DNA of 43,222 nt from Paraburkholderia sp. (GTDB taxonomy: Bacteria > Pseudomonadota > Gammaproteobacteria > Burkholderiales > Burkholderiaceae), in NCBI GenBank assembly GCA_031286755.1, contig JAITTX010000146.1:1-43222 (forward strand), given 5' to 3'. The translations under genes and the position numbers were made by a program. The notes beneath the pieces were generated by a model. It saw only the letters and a program-made list of their open reading frames with translations, had not been told where the DNA came from and did no database searches. Positions 17,905 to 26,525 of this stretch are shown here, one piece after another (within the stretch, counting starts at the first letter, position 1; every line of letters begins with the position of its first letter).

Positions 17905-19578
17905 CTGCGCCTCCGACGGCTGCGCCCCCGTGAACCACTCGCGGCCCTTGAGCATGCCGCTCCAGTAAAAGCGCGGCAGCACGGTGGCCTTGAGGAACCA
18001 CATGAGGCGGCGCGGCCGCGTGGGTTCGAGCGCGAAGGTGGGCAGCAGCTTGCCGCCGTAGCCGAACTCGGCCAGCACGACCTTGCCCTTCTCGACCGTG
18101 AGCGGGCAGGAGCCATAGCCGTCGTAGCGATAGCGCGGCGCCTGGCCCGCGCGCGCGGCGAGCAGGTTCTCCGCCACGATCACCGCCTGCTTGCGCGCCG
18201 CCGCGGCCGTTTTCGCGTTGGGCGCCGAGCACACATCGCCGAGCGAGAACACATTGGGCCAGCGCGGATGCTGGAGCGTGGCGTGATCGACTTCGCACCA
18301 GCCGGCCGCATCGGCGAGCTCGCTGTCGCGGATGAAATCGGGCGGCACCTGCGGCGGCACCACGTGGATCATGTCGAAGTGCTTTTCGATGCGCGTGACG
18401 TTGCCGTCGGCGTCCTTCGCTTCGAAGGTGGCGCGGCGCGCGGGGCCGTCGATGGCGACGAGATTCGACGAGAACGCGAGCTTCGCGTCGTAGCGCTTCA
18501 CGTACTCCATGAGCGGCGGCACGAAGGTCGGCACGCCGAACAGCACCGCGCCGGCGAGATCGAACTCCACATTCACTTTGGAGAGCTTGCCCGTCTTGAG
18601 CCAGTGGTCGCAGGCGAGATACATGGCCTTTTGCGGCGCGCCCGCGCACTTGATCGGCATGGCCGGCTGCGTGAAGAGCGCCGTGCCGCCCTGCATCTGC
18701 TGCACGAGCTCCCACGTGTAGGGCGCGAGATCGTAGCGATAGTTCGAGGTGACGCCGTTCTTGCCGAGCGTCGCCTCGAGCCCCTCGATGCGCTCCCACG
18801 CAAGCCGCAGCCCCGGCGCGACGATGAGCTGGCGGTACGCCAGCGTCTCGCCGTTCGCGAGACGCACGAGATCGGCGTGCGGCTCGACGCGCTCGGCCGC
18901 CGCGCGGATCCACGTCGCGCCGCGCGGGATCACGCTCGCCATGGGGTGGCGCGTTTTCTTCACGTCGAAGGCGCCGCCGCCCACGAGCGTCCAGGCGGGC
19001 TGGTAGTCGTGGTGGTCCTTGGGCTCGACGATCGCGATGCTCAAGCCCGGCTGGCGGCGCAGCAGGCTCGCGCTCACGCTGATGCCCGCCGAGCCGCCGC
19101 CGATCACGACCACGTCCCAGCGTTTGCCCGCGGCGCCCTGGTTGGCGTTTTGGCTGGCGTTCTGGTCGCTGCTTTTGTCCCAGTCGCATGCGGCCGCCGC
19201 CGTGGCGCCCGCCTCGACCGGCGCCGGCACGGGATGCGCCTGCGCGCTCGCCTGCGCGAACTGCCAGAGGTTGGTCGCGCGGTTGCCGGTGCGGCAATAG
19301 GCGAGCACGGGCGCGGGCATGTCGGCGAGTAGCTGCGCGAAGCGCGCGATGTCGTCGGGGCCGATCTTGCCGGGCGTGACGGGCAGATAGGCGAATTGCA
19401 GGTCGAGCTCTCTGGCAGCCGCGCGGATTTGCGCCGAAGCCGGTTGCGACGGGCCGCCTTCGCCATCGGGCCGGTTGCAGATGACCGAGCGATAGCCGGC
19501 CGCGGCAATCCCGGCGAGATCGGCGGGCGTGATCTGGTCGGCGCTCGCGAAGCGCGCGTCGTGTTGCACGATTTGCAT
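17899..19578 (-). CDS. Fusion: DUF442 phosphatase/rhodanese-like domain plus type II sulfide:quinone oxidoreductase
   Basis: This 559-residue bifunctional protein has two parts. Residues 1-110 form a DUF442 (BLH phosphatase/rhodanese-like) domain with the active-site cysteine C95 in AYCRTGNRATN. Residues 153-559 form an FAD-dependent sulfide:quinone oxidoreductase with VVVIGGGSAG (157-165) and both catalytic cysteines: C311 in IKCAGAPQKAMYL and C491 in GYGSCPLTVEKGKV. That pattern matches the mitochondrial/type II SQR. It oxidises sulfide to persulfide and reduces quinone at the membrane; the DUF442 domain could pass the sulfane sulfur on. An Ala/Asn-rich linker (111-150) separates the domains. 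AGGAG before ATG 19578 sets the start. It is the fourth gene after bigR in the same direction. Confidence 0.9.
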   Translation of the reverse strand: MQIVQHDARFASADQITPADLAGIAAAGYRSVICNRPDGEGGPSQPASAQIRAAARELDLQFAYLPVTPGKIGPDDIARFAQLLADMPAPVLAYCRTGNRATNLWQFAQASAQAHPVPAPVEAGATAAAACDWDKSSDQNASQNANQGAAGKRWDVVVIGGGSAGISVSASLLRRQPGLSIAIVEPKDHHDYQPAWTLVGGGAFDVKKTRHPMASVIPRGATWIRAAAERVEPHADLVRLANGETLAYRQLIVAPGLRLAWERIEGLEATLGKNGVTSNYRYDLAPYTWELVQQMQGGTALFTQPAMPIKCAGAPQKAMYLACDHWLKTGKLSKVNVEFDLAGAVLFGVPTFVPPLMEYVKRYDAKLAFSSNLVAIDGPARRATFEAKDADGNVTRIEKHFDMIHVVPPQVPPDFIRDSELADAAGWCEVDHATLQHPRWPNVFSLGDVCSAPNAKTAAAARKQAVIVAENLLAARAGQAPRYRYDGYGSCPLTVEKGKVVLAEFGYGGKLLPTFALEPTRPRRLMWFLKATVLPRFYWSGMLKGREWFTGAQPSEAQH

Positions 19579-19595
19579 GGACTCGAAACTCCTGA

Positions 19596-20078
19596 CTAGC
19601 TTGAAGATTGACGGCGCTGCGCATGGCTCGCGGCCACGCGCTCGAGTGCGGCGAAGAGCGCCATGCCCGCGAGCATGGCGGCCACGAAGAGCCACGCGCG
19701 CGGCTGGCCGCTCGCGGCGCTGACGAGCGCGGGGCCCGGACAGAAGCCCGCGAGGCCCCAGCCCGCGCCGAAGACGAGGGCGCCCGCGATCAGACGAGGA
19801 TCGACGTGGCGTGCCGTGGGCAACTGCATGGGCGCGCCGAGGACGCTCGCGGAGCGCGTGCGCGCGAGACGAAAGCCGACGTACGCGACGGCGATGGCGC
19901 CCGCCATCACGAAGGCGAGCGATGGATCCCAGTTCCCGGCCAGATCGAGGAAGGCCAGCACCTTGGCCGGGTTCGCCATGCCGGAGACGATCAGGCCGAG
20001 GCCGAAAAGCAGGCCGCTGGCGAATGCGCCGAGGTTGAGCGCGACTTTGTGTGGAGCTCTGCTGCCGGGCTTGTCCAT
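19596..20078 (-). CDS. YeeE/YedE half-transporter (DUF6691-like)
   Basis: This 160-residue inner membrane protein has about four hydrophobic segments. The sulfur-transport motif is GWGLAGFCPGPALVS, whose cysteine in YeeE-type proteins relays sulfane sulfur. It is the C-terminal-half type of a split YeeE/YedE pair, and its partner is encoded immediately upstream. The stop of the partner and ATG 20078 are separated by one base (TGACATG), and GGGAG precedes the start, so the two are translationally coupled. Thiosulfate or persulfide import or export is inferred from family and context. Confidence 0.88.
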   Translation of the reverse strand: MDKPGSRAPHKVALNLGAFASGLLFGLGLIVSGMANPAKVLAFLDLAGNWDPSLAFVMAGAIAVAYVGFRLARTRSASVLGAPMQLPTARHVDPRLIAGALVFGAGWGLAGFCPGPALVSAASGQPRAWLFVAAMLAGMALFAALERVAASHAQRRQSSS

Positions 20079-20079
20079 G

Positions 20080-20556
20080 TCAGACTCCCACGAGGTGACG
20101 CACCGCAAATACGGTGACGAAGCCGGCGGCCATGAAGAGGCCGGTGGCAATGAAGGAGCGCAGCGAGCCGCGCGAGATGCCGCACACGCCGTGGCCGCTC
20201 GTGCAGCCCGAGGCGTAGCGCGTGCCCACGCCCACGAGCAGGCCGGCCGCGACGAGCGTGGCGGACGAGGCATCGATGGTGGGGGACAAGGCGCCGCTGC
20301 CGACGGCGGCAATCCCGCTGGCGCTTGTGGCGACGAGCCGCCAGAGCCACGGCGCGGCGGCGAGGCCCGCGATGAACGCAAGACGCCAGGCGCGCTGCCC
20401 GTGCGCGGCGCGCCCGCCCTGCAGCAGGCCGCCGACGATGCCGCTGATGCCCGCCACGCGCCCGTTGCCGAGCACGAAGAGCGCGGTGGCGGCGCCGATC
20501 ATGAGGCCGCCCGCGAAGGAGGCGAGCGGCGTGAAGTGGGCGAGGTCGAGGCTCAC
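20080..20556 (-). CDS. YeeE/YedE half-transporter
   Basis: This is a 158-residue inner membrane protein and the N-terminal-half type of the pair. The key motif is [18 protein letters not shown], with two cysteines typical of YeeE/YedE sulfur carriers. The start is GTG 20556, which overlaps the bigR stop codon in a GTGA arrangement, so translation is coupled to the repressor gene. The frame upstream contains no ATG and is the shadow of bigR. Together with the downstream half it would form one sulfur-compound channel. Confidence 0.87.
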   Translation of the reverse strand: MSLDLAHFTPLASFAGGLMIGAATALFVLGNGRVAGISGIVGGLLQGGRAAHGQRAWRLAFIAGLAAAPWLWRLVATSASGIAAVGSGALSPTIDASSATLVAAGLLVGVGTRYASGCTSGHGVCGISRGSLRSFIATGLFMAAGFVTVFAVRHLVGV

Positions 20557-20927
20557 GCCGAACGCTCCGGAGGCGCGCAGGCCACGGCCGGCTGCGCCGA
20601 ACCCGCCTTGAGCCGGCCGCAGTAGAGACTGGAGAGCGTTTGCATCACCTGGATGACCTCGTGGCTCGCGAGGCGATAGTAGATGTACTTGCCTTCGCGG
20701 CGCGTCTCGACGAGCCCTTCCTCGCGCAGCACGCCCAGATGCTGCGAGAGACTGGGCTGATGCACGCCGACGAGCGCTTCGAGCTCGCCCACGTTGCGCT
20801 CGCCTTCGGTGAGCTGGCACAAGAGCAGCAGGCGGTCTTCGTGCGCGAGCGCCTTGAGCAGCGCACAGCACTTTTCCGCGGATTCGCGCAGCGCGTCGCG
20901 CGCTTCAGAGGTGAGCGATGAAGTCAT
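20553..20927 (-). CDS. bigR: ArsR-family persulfide-sensing repressor, BigR/SqrR type
   Basis: This is a 124-residue winged-helix repressor. The DNA-reading region is ALVGVHQPSLSQHLGVLREE (51-70) and the wing is EGKYIYYRL. Cysteines C37 (LLLLCQL) and C103 (SSLYCGR) are 66 residues apart. That equals the spacing of the two redox cysteines of BigR and SqrR as I recall them, which form a tetrasulfide or disulfide bond when persulfides appear and so release DNA. ATG 20927 gives the normal BigR N-terminus; the frame runs to a TTG at 21002 with unlikely extra residues. It probably represses its own operon and the divergent blh through the site at 21005-21022. Confidence 0.9.
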   Translation of the reverse strand: MTSSLTSEARDALRESAEKCCALLKALAHEDRLLLLCQLTEGERNVGELEALVGVHQPSLSQHLGVLREEGLVETRREGKYIYYRLASHEVIQVMQTLSSLYCGRLKAGSAQPAVACAPPERSA

Positions 20928-20995
20928 GGATGAGAGCGTCGAATGCGCACTGGAACGGTGAGCACAAAGGTTGACATGGGTCGCCTGACAGTTGA

Positions 20996-21033
20996 TTGAC
21001 AAACATTATATCAATTTATAATATGTGTTTCAA
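20996..21033. promoter_or_regulatory. Overlapping divergent promoters with a BigR-type inverted repeat
   Basis: Plus strand (to blh): TTGACA (20996-21001) and TAATAT (21019-21024), spacer 17; TATAAT at 21017-21022 is an alternative with spacer 15. Minus strand (to bigR): TTGAAA (complement of 21028-21033) and TATAAT (complement of 21005-21010), spacer 17. The two -10 elements form the inverted repeat ATTATA-N6-TATAAT (21005-21022), in a strikingly AT-rich patch. A repressor bound there would block both promoters. Confidence 0.75.
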
Positions 21034-21111
21034 TTAATCATGCCGGGAGCGCCTGGCGTTCGATACGCATTCCCCCGTGCATTCACACGTTCTGGCCGTA
21101 TGGAGTCCCCG

Positions 21112-21999
21112 ATGTCCGAGTCCGCCCCCGTCACCACGTCCGCCACGCTCGTCGAGCCGTTCTTCGACCCGGTCACGGCCACCGTCACCTATGTCGTGCA
21201 TTCGGGGCGCGGCTCGATGTGCGCCATCGTCGATCCGGTGCTCGACTACGATCCCAAGTCGGGGCGCACTTCCACGGAATCGGCCGAGCGCGTGATCGCG
21301 TTCGTGCGCGAATACGCGCTCGAGACCCAATGGCTGCTGGAAACGCACGCGCACGCCGACCATCTCTCGGCCGCGCCGTACCTGAAGCAGCAACTCGGCG
21401 GCAAGATCGCAATCGGCGAGCACATCCGCAATGTGCAAGGCGTGTTCCGCGCGGTCTTCAACCTGGGTGCCACGGTCGCCGCCGACGGCAGCGAGTTCGA
21501 CCATCTCTTCAAGGACGAGGAGCGCTTCGCCGTTGGTCCGCTCGCGGCGCGTGCGATGCACGTGCCGGGCCACACGCCGGCCGACCTCGCGTATCAGATC
21601 GGCGACGCGGTGTTCGTGGGCGACACGCTATTCATGCCCGATGTGGGCTCGGCGCGCTGCGACTTTCCGGGCGGCGACGCGCACACGCTCTATCGCTCGG
21701 TGCGCAGGCTGCTGGAAATGCCGGGCGAGACGCGCCTTTTCATGTGTCACGACTATCCGCCCGCGTCGCGCGGCCCGCGCTTCGAAACCACGGTGGGCGC
21801 CCAGCGCAGCGCCAACATCCACTTGAACGACGGCGTGAGCGAGGACGCCTTCGTGCAGATGCGCACCGCGCGCGATCGCACGCTCGCGATGCCCAATCTG
21901 ATCCTGCCGTCGATCCAGGTGAACATTCGCGCGGGGCGCATGCCCGAGCCCGAGGACAACGGCGTGCGCTATCTCAAGATTCCGGTGAACGCGCTTTGA
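21112..21999 (+). CDS. blh: Persulfide dioxygenase, ETHE1-like metallo-beta-lactamase fold (Blh)
   Basis: The 295-residue non-heme iron enzyme oxidises glutathione persulfide to sulfite. The metal motif is THAHADHL (H79, H81, D83, H84), with H154 in VPGHTPADL and D171 in VFVGDTLFMPDVG. The segment GSARCDFPGGDA is the ETHE1-type signature. GGAG (21102-21105) lies six bases before ATG 21112; ATG 21100 is a less likely alternative. In Xylella and Agrobacterium, Blh carries an additional DUF442 domain; here the dioxygenase stands alone and that domain is on the SQR. It is transcribed divergently from bigR. Confidence 0.93.
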   Translation: MSESAPVTTSATLVEPFFDPVTATVTYVVHSGRGSMCAIVDPVLDYDPKSGRTSTESAERVIAFVREYALETQWLLETHAHADHLSAAPYLKQQLGGKIAIGEHIRNVQGVFRAVFNLGATVAADGSEFDHLFKDEERFAVGPLAARAMHVPGHTPADLAYQIGDAVFVGDTLFMPDVGSARCDFPGGDAHTLYRSVRRLLEMPGETRLFMCHDYPPASRGPRFETTVGAQRSANIHLNDGVSEDAFVQMRTARDRTLAMPNLILPSIQVNIRAGRMPEPEDNGVRYLKIPVNAL

Positions 22000-22023
22000 A
22001 ACGAGGTGGCGCGCAGCGGCGCG

Positions 22024-23115
22024 TCAGCCCGCGTCGTGGTTGACCGACACGTTGCGCGGGGCTTCTTCAAGCGTGGGGTTCAGGCCGGCGTGCGCGGACC
22101 GGCGCGCCCGCAAGGGCGGTAGAGACTGCAGCAATTGGCGCGAGCGCAGATGCAGCGGTTTGTCGACGAGCACGTAGAGCGCGCCGCCCACCGCCGTCGC
22201 CACGAGGATGATGACCACCACGCCGGCCGGCGCGGTGGCGTCGAAGCCCGGGAGCGCTTGGGGCAGCAGCTTGCGCGCGGCCTCGACGCAGTACGGATGG
22301 CTCAGGTAGACGGCGTAACTGGCATTGCCGACGAAGATCGCCGCGCGGGTCAACAGGCCCGAGCCCATTGCCGCTTCGAGACTCAGGCTGCTGATGACCA
22401 CGAGGCAGGCCGGAATGCCGTAATACAGCAACATCGCGTGCGAGAGGCCGTGCCAGTTCACGTACGCCATCCAGGCGTAGGCCGCGGCCGCCACGCCGAC
22501 GGCAAGCACGGGTTTGCTCGGGATACCGAATTTCCAGAGCCGGTAAATCACGAAGCCGAGCGGGAACTCGAAGATGCGCTGATCCGAATAGAACTCGGCG
22601 ATCGCATGGTAGGGCGCCCACGCGTTTGCCGCGCAAAAGATCACGAAGATCAGCGCCGCGATGAGCGGCAGCCGGTGGCGGCGCGTCAGCATCAGCGAGA
22701 TGGCCGTCACCGCGTAGAACAGCATCTCGTAGTTCAGCGTCCAGCCGACGAACAGCATCGGAAAGACCGCGCCGCTTTCCTTGCGATACGGAATGAAAAG
22801 CAGCGACTTCAGCAGGCTCTCGAAGTCGGCTGTCGTGGAGTTGAACAGGGACGGCGCGATGAGGGCGCCGGCGAATACGGCAAACGTCAGCAGCCAGTAG
22901 AGCGGGACGATGCGGGCAATGCGGTCCGCGAGGAAGCGCCGCGTGGTCATCTTGGGGTTGTCCAGCACGAGCGCGATGACGAAGCCGCTGATCACGAAGA
23001 AAATGTCTACGCCGAATTCACCGAACGTGTGTCCGGTCGGCGCCATGATGTGAAAGTAGATGACCGTGGTGGCTGCAACGGCGCGCAGCACGGATATGGA
23101 CTCCAGCTTTTTCAT
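22024..23115 (-). CDS. Acyltransferase 3 family membrane protein
   Basis: This is a 363-residue integral membrane O-acyltransferase of the OafA/ExoZ type with about ten hydrophobic segments. The N-terminal signature SISVLRAVAATTVIYFHIM contains the conserved R-x(10)-H arrangement, followed by GEFGVDIFFVISGFVIA. These enzymes acetylate or succinylate exopolysaccharide, O-antigen or small molecules at the inner membrane. The gene stands alone and is convergent with blh. It could decorate the glycan built by the cluster after 26.5 kb, but it is not linked to it. ATG 23115 gives the standard start. Confidence 0.88.
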   Translation of the reverse strand: MKKLESISVLRAVAATTVIYFHIMAPTGHTFGEFGVDIFFVISGFVIALVLDNPKMTTRRFLADRIARIVPLYWLLTFAVFAGALIAPSLFNSTTADFESLLKSLLFIPYRKESGAVFPMLFVGWTLNYEMLFYAVTAISLMLTRRHRLPLIAALIFVIFCAANAWAPYHAIAEFYSDQRIFEFPLGFVIYRLWKFGIPSKPVLAVGVAAAAYAWMAYVNWHGLSHAMLLYYGIPACLVVISSLSLEAAMGSGLLTRAAIFVGNASYAVYLSHPYCVEAARKLLPQALPGFDATAPAGVVVIILVATAVGGALYVLVDKPLHLRSRQLLQSLPPLRARRSAHAGLNPTLEEAPRNVSVNHDAG

Positions 23116-23441
23116 GTTCGAGATGCGGTCTTCGTCTTCGCCAATGGCGTCCGGAGCGGATGCCGTGCGGCTTCGTGCTTTTTTCGCGCTTATTTCGTAT
23201 CGGTTCCATCGTTATTCTGACATCGCCGCAGGGGTCCCCAATGGGCAGTTTTGTGGGCGAGCGCACGCAATCCGGCAATTGGCGGAACAGGTTCAGGCAC
23301 GCGCCTTGTCCGAAATTCGAAAGCATCTGTCCACCCGACTGCCTGCCGGCAATCTAGACTCCGCTTCATGCCATCGCGGTTTCGCCTCGCCAGCGACTGA
23401 CCCGACACCCGATCCACGCACGATTCAAGCGGAGTCCTGCC
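23116..23441. other. Divergent intergenic region between acyltransferase and oxidoreductase genes
   Basis: I see no gene in these 326 bp. The part near 23180-23220 is relatively T-rich and probably contains the acyltransferase promoter, but no hexamer pair is convincing. GGAG about eight bases before 23442 is the ribosome binding site of the next gene. Confidence 0.35.
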
Positions 23442-24410
23442 ATGAAAGCCATCCAGTTCAAGACCTTCGGCGCGCCCGACGCGCTCGCGCTCGTCGATCT
23501 GCCTACGCCCGTGCCGGCTGCCGGCAGCGCGCTCGTGCAGGTGAAGAGCGCCTCGGTCAATCCTAGCGACGTGAAGAACGTCTCCGGCCATTTCGGTCAC
23601 ACCGTGCCGCCGCGCGTGCCGGGGCGCGATTTCAGCGGCGTGGTGGCGGCCGGCCCCAGCGAATGGGTCGGCGCCGAAGTCTGGGGCACGGGCGGCGACA
23701 TCGGCTTCACGCGCGACGGCACGCACGCAGAATTCATCGAGATTCCGGCCGCGGCGCTGGTGCGCAAGCCCGCCTCGCTCACGCATGCGCAGGCCGCGTC
23801 GGTTGGCGTGAATTTCGTGGTGGGCTGGCTGGGCACCGTCGATTACGCGCAGCTCGCCGCGGGCGAGACGATTGCCGTGATCGGCGTGTCGGGCGGCGTG
23901 GGCGGCGCGGTCGCGCAGATCGCGAGAGCGCGCGGCGCGCGCGTGATCGGCATCGGGCGCGAGGCGCCGGACGCGGACTCGCCGGCTGCGCGCCTGATCG
24001 ATGCCTTCGTGCCGATGGATGCCGGCACGGCCTCACGCGTGCGCGAGCTGACTGGCGCCGCGGGCGCGGACGTGGTCTATGACGCTGTGGGCGGCGTCGC
24101 GTTCGAGCTGGCGCTCGCGCTGGCGAAACGGCGCGGCCGGGTGGTCGAGATCAGCGCCACGGGCAAGCGGCGCGTGGAGTTCGACCTGATCGACTTCTAT
24201 CACAACGAGACGCAGCTTCTGGGCGCGGACAGCGCCAAGCTGGGCGTGGCCGAGACCGCGCCGATCATGCGCGTGCTCGCCGAAGCCTTCGACGCGGGGC
24301 GCTTCACCGCGCCGGTGGTGGCCCGGCGCTATCCGCTCGAGCAGGCGCGCGAAGCGTACGAGGCGGTTGCGGCGGGCACGCGCGGGCGCGTGGTGATCGA
24401 CCTTGCCTGA
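23442..24410 (+). CDS. Quinone oxidoreductase-type MDR/zinc-free alcohol dehydrogenase
   Basis: This is a 322-residue medium-chain dehydrogenase/reductase. The N-terminal GroES-like domain has VKSASVNPSDVKNVSGHFG and RVPGRDFSGVV. The Rossmann nucleotide fold has IGVSGGVGGAVAQIARARG (about residues 147-165). The structural zinc cysteines are missing, which fits the NADPH:quinone reductase branch. The product TGAAGADVVYDAVGG segment is typical. Substrate is unknown. It is followed after 62 bp by the XapX gene, with which it may be co-transcribed. Confidence 0.9.
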   Translation: MKAIQFKTFGAPDALALVDLPTPVPAAGSALVQVKSASVNPSDVKNVSGHFGHTVPPRVPGRDFSGVVAAGPSEWVGAEVWGTGGDIGFTRDGTHAEFIEIPAAALVRKPASLTHAQAASVGVNFVVGWLGTVDYAQLAAGETIAVIGVSGGVGGAVAQIARARGARVIGIGREAPDADSPAARLIDAFVPMDAGTASRVRELTGAAGADVVYDAVGGVAFELALALAKRRGRVVEISATGKRRVEFDLIDFYHNETQLLGADSAKLGVAETAPIMRVLAEAFDAGRFTAPVVARRYPLEQAREAYEAVAAGTRGRVVIDLA

Positions 24411-24472
24411 CGCGCCTCGCGGGTGGCGTGCCGCACGCGCCAGGACCAACGGCACAACACGGGAGCCCGGCA

Positions 24473-24649
24473 ATGAAGGCTTATCTGGTTTCACTCGCCG
24501 TGGGCGCGCTCGCGGGCCTCATCTACAGCCTGCTCGACGTGAAGTCGCCCGCGCCGCCCACCATCGCGCTCGTCGGCCTGTTCGGGATGTTGGCGGGCGA
24601 GCATGTCATCGGCTTCGTGCGCGCTTGCATCGCCCATTTCGCGAGTTGA
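24473..24649 (+). CDS. XapX-domain (DUF1427) small membrane protein
   Basis: This 58-residue protein consists of two hydrophobic helices with the XapX pattern LAVGALAGLIYSLLDVKSPAPP and IALVGLFGMLAGEHVIG. The family is found in many proteobacteria and has no known function. GGGAG (24461-24465) precedes ATG 24473. It is the last gene of a short plus-strand pair and is convergent with the host-attachment-like gene. Confidence 0.85.
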   Translation: MKAYLVSLAVGALAGLIYSLLDVKSPAPPTIALVGLFGMLAGEHVIGFVRACIAHFAS

Positions 24650-24671
24650 TTGTGCGCCAATCACGTGCGCC

Positions 24672-25124
24672 TCAGGTCTGCGCGCGCACCAGCCGCTCGG
24701 GAAAATGTGTGCGCAGCGTGCGCGCGTCGAGCAGCGCGAGGTCCTTGTCGAGTTCGAGCGTGACGAGACTGCGCGTCTGCGCATCGAGCGCCTTGCGCAG
24801 CGCGCCAAGGAACGCCGGTGGCGCGGCCAGCACGAGCGTGCCGTAGCGGCCGGCGTTGCGCGCCTTGGCGAGCGTGGTTGCCACCTGCGCGGCGAACACG
24901 CTGGTCTCGCGTTCCTGGTGCGTGGTATCGGGGTCGCTCTGCTGGCGGCCCGCGGTGGAGCGTTCGGTGCGCCCCGAGCGGTCGGTCACGAGGCTCTGCT
25001 CGGGCACGCGGCTCTCCGGATGAAGCAGCGTTTCGATTTCCTCGATGGCGCCTAGCGGACTTTCCGTCGCGAAGATGCGCGCGGTCACGCGGTTGGCGAC
25101 GACGACCCAGATCATGTTCGACAT
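24672..25124 (-). CDS. Host attachment-like protein (baeRF/eRF1-like superfamily)
   Basis: This 150-residue cytosolic protein resembles the family annotated as 'host attachment protein' (PF10116), related to archaeal release-factor-like domains. Visible features are WVVVANRVTARIFATESP at the start, a central hydrophilic stretch with Arg/Gln/Asp (TERSTAGRQQSDPDTTHQ) and LAAPPAFLGALRKAL. Role in Burkholderiaceae is unknown; related Agrobacterium genes were tied to plant attachment. GGGAGG before ATG 25124 fixes the start against a longer open frame. Confidence 0.85.
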   Translation of the reverse strand: MSNMIWVVVANRVTARIFATESPLGAIEEIETLLHPESRVPEQSLVTDRSGRTERSTAGRQQSDPDTTHQERETSVFAAQVATTLAKARNAGRYGTLVLAAPPAFLGALRKALDAQTRSLVTLELDKDLALLDARTLRTHFPERLVRAQT

Positions 25125-25425
25125 GCTTGCCTCCCTGCCGGGGCTTCGGCGCGACACCCAGCCGAAGCGGTGAGTGGACTCGCGCGGCGCGGCGCGAGTT
25201 TCAAGGGTAGCGCGTTCGCGGTTTGCGGCGGCGCGACATGCGCGAGCCGGTGCGGCGGCCGCACCCGGCCCGTTCCCGCGCGTGCCGGCTGGCTTCCCGA
25301 AGCGCGTCGGGCTGCTTTTCATCCTTCCAGATTTCGGGAGGATGGTTCTCGTCCGCACGTGATTCTGTTTTCAGACGGAAGGATCTATCTTGCAGGCTCC
25401 AGCCTATGCAGTGAAGGAGCCGCAG
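25125..25425. other. Intergenic region between the host-attachment-like and PPOX genes
   Basis: I see no gene in these 301 bp. AAGGAG (25414-25419) is the ribosome binding site of the next gene. A less GC-rich stretch at 25310-25390 probably holds its promoter. Confidence 0.35.
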
Positions 25426-26091
25426 ATGGATACGTCCGCAGTCCGCTACCCGAGCGACGTCGCGTTTACGCCTACCGTGAAGGCCATGCAGGCGCGCCTG
25501 GGTTCGCGCGAGCTCTATGCGCGCATGGAAGCGCAGCGCGGCTTCGGCACCGATCTCACGCCGGACCTGAGCGCGTTCGTGGAGGCGCAGCGCAGCGTGT
25601 TCCTCGCCACCGCGAACGCCAGCGGCCAGCCGTATATCCAGCATCGCGGCGGCCCCGCGGGTTTTTTGCAGGTGCTGGACGCGCGCACCATCGCGTTCGC
25701 GGACTTCATCGGCAATCAGCAATACATCACGCTCGGCAATTTGAGCGACAACCCGAAGGCGTATCTATTCCTGATCGATTACGCGCGGCGCAGGCGCATC
25801 AAGATCTGGGGCGAGGCGCGCGTCGTGGAAGACGCGGCGCTGGTCCAGCGGCTCATGCCAGCAGGCTACAAGGCGCGTGCCGAGCGCGCGATCCGCTTCA
25901 CGGTGACGGCATGGGACAGCAACTGCCCGCAGCATATTCCGCAGTGCTTCGAGGCGCAGGACGTGAAGGCGGCGCTCGATGAGCGCGACGAGCGCATCCG
26001 CGAGATGGAGGCGGCGGCAGTGAGGCGCGAGGCGCGTGTGCGGGAACTGGAAGCGGAGGTGGCGCGCTGGCGGGATTTCGCGCGCGGCTAG
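25426..26091 (+). CDS. Pyridoxamine 5'-phosphate oxidase-like flavoprotein with C-terminal coiled coil
   Basis: This is a 221-residue protein with an FMN-binding split barrel of the PPOX type (VFLATANASGQPYIQHRGGP, FADFIGNQQYITLGNLSDNP, YLFLIDYARRRRIKIWGEA). The last 35-40 residues (DERDERIREMEAAAVRREA onward) look like a charged coiled coil that could mediate dimerisation. Such proteins reduce or bind flavin and heme-like ligands; no specific activity can be assigned. I chose ATG 25426, which has AAGGAG before it, over an upstream TTG at 25390. It is convergent with the entericidin gene. Confidence 0.87.
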   Translation: MDTSAVRYPSDVAFTPTVKAMQARLGSRELYARMEAQRGFGTDLTPDLSAFVEAQRSVFLATANASGQPYIQHRGGPAGFLQVLDARTIAFADFIGNQQYITLGNLSDNPKAYLFLIDYARRRRIKIWGEARVVEDAALVQRLMPAGYKARAERAIRFTVTAWDSNCPQHIPQCFEAQDVKAALDERDERIREMEAAAVRREARVRELEAEVARWRDFARG

Positions 26092-26247
26092 CGGCGGCGA
26101 GGGGAATGGCCGGGCAAACAGGGCCGCTCAGGCAACGCCGGAGCGCTGCTTGAGCATTGCTTGAGCACCATCGGGGGCATCACCTGAACGCCGTCTGGGC
26201 AACCCCGGGCGCTCAATGGCCTTAGAGGCCTTGACGGTCCAGCGGGC

Positions 26248-26382
26248 TTACTTGGCCTTTTCCGCCGAATTCGTGATGGCGTTGCCGCCCTTCGAAAGAT
26301 CCTGGCCAAAGCCGGCCATGGTGTTGCACGCGGCCAGCGTGACGGTGAAGAGGGCGAGGGCAATCCCAAGATAACGGCGCAT
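26248..26382 (-). CDS. Entericidin A/B-type small lipoprotein
   Basis: This is a 44-residue lipoprotein precursor. The signal sequence MRRYLGIALALFTVTLAAC ends in a lipobox with the acylated cysteine at position 19. The mature part NTMAGFGQDLSKGGNAITNS matches the entericidin pattern. Family members are stress-related envelope peptides, with EcnB a bacteriolytic toxin in E. coli. No second ecn gene is adjacent. AAGGA lies upstream of ATG 26382. Confidence 0.88.
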   Translation of the reverse strand: MRRYLGIALALFTVTLAACNTMAGFGQDLSKGGNAITNSAEKAK

Positions 26383-26525
26383 GTCGGTTTTCCTTGTGTT
26401 TTTCAACGGGTATTCGGGCGCGCGCTGGGTTGGCCTGGCGGGGCCATTGCGGCGCGTGCCGGAATTGTACGTGCGAACCGGGGACATATGCATAAGCGCA
26501 TATTTTCCCCGCATTCGCTCCTTTT

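Noticed and set aside
16645..19332. 895-codon plus-strand open frame antisense to tauE and the SQR fusion
   Set aside because: The opposite strand encodes clear families with all catalytic residues. The product here is low-complexity Arg/Ala/His/Glu.
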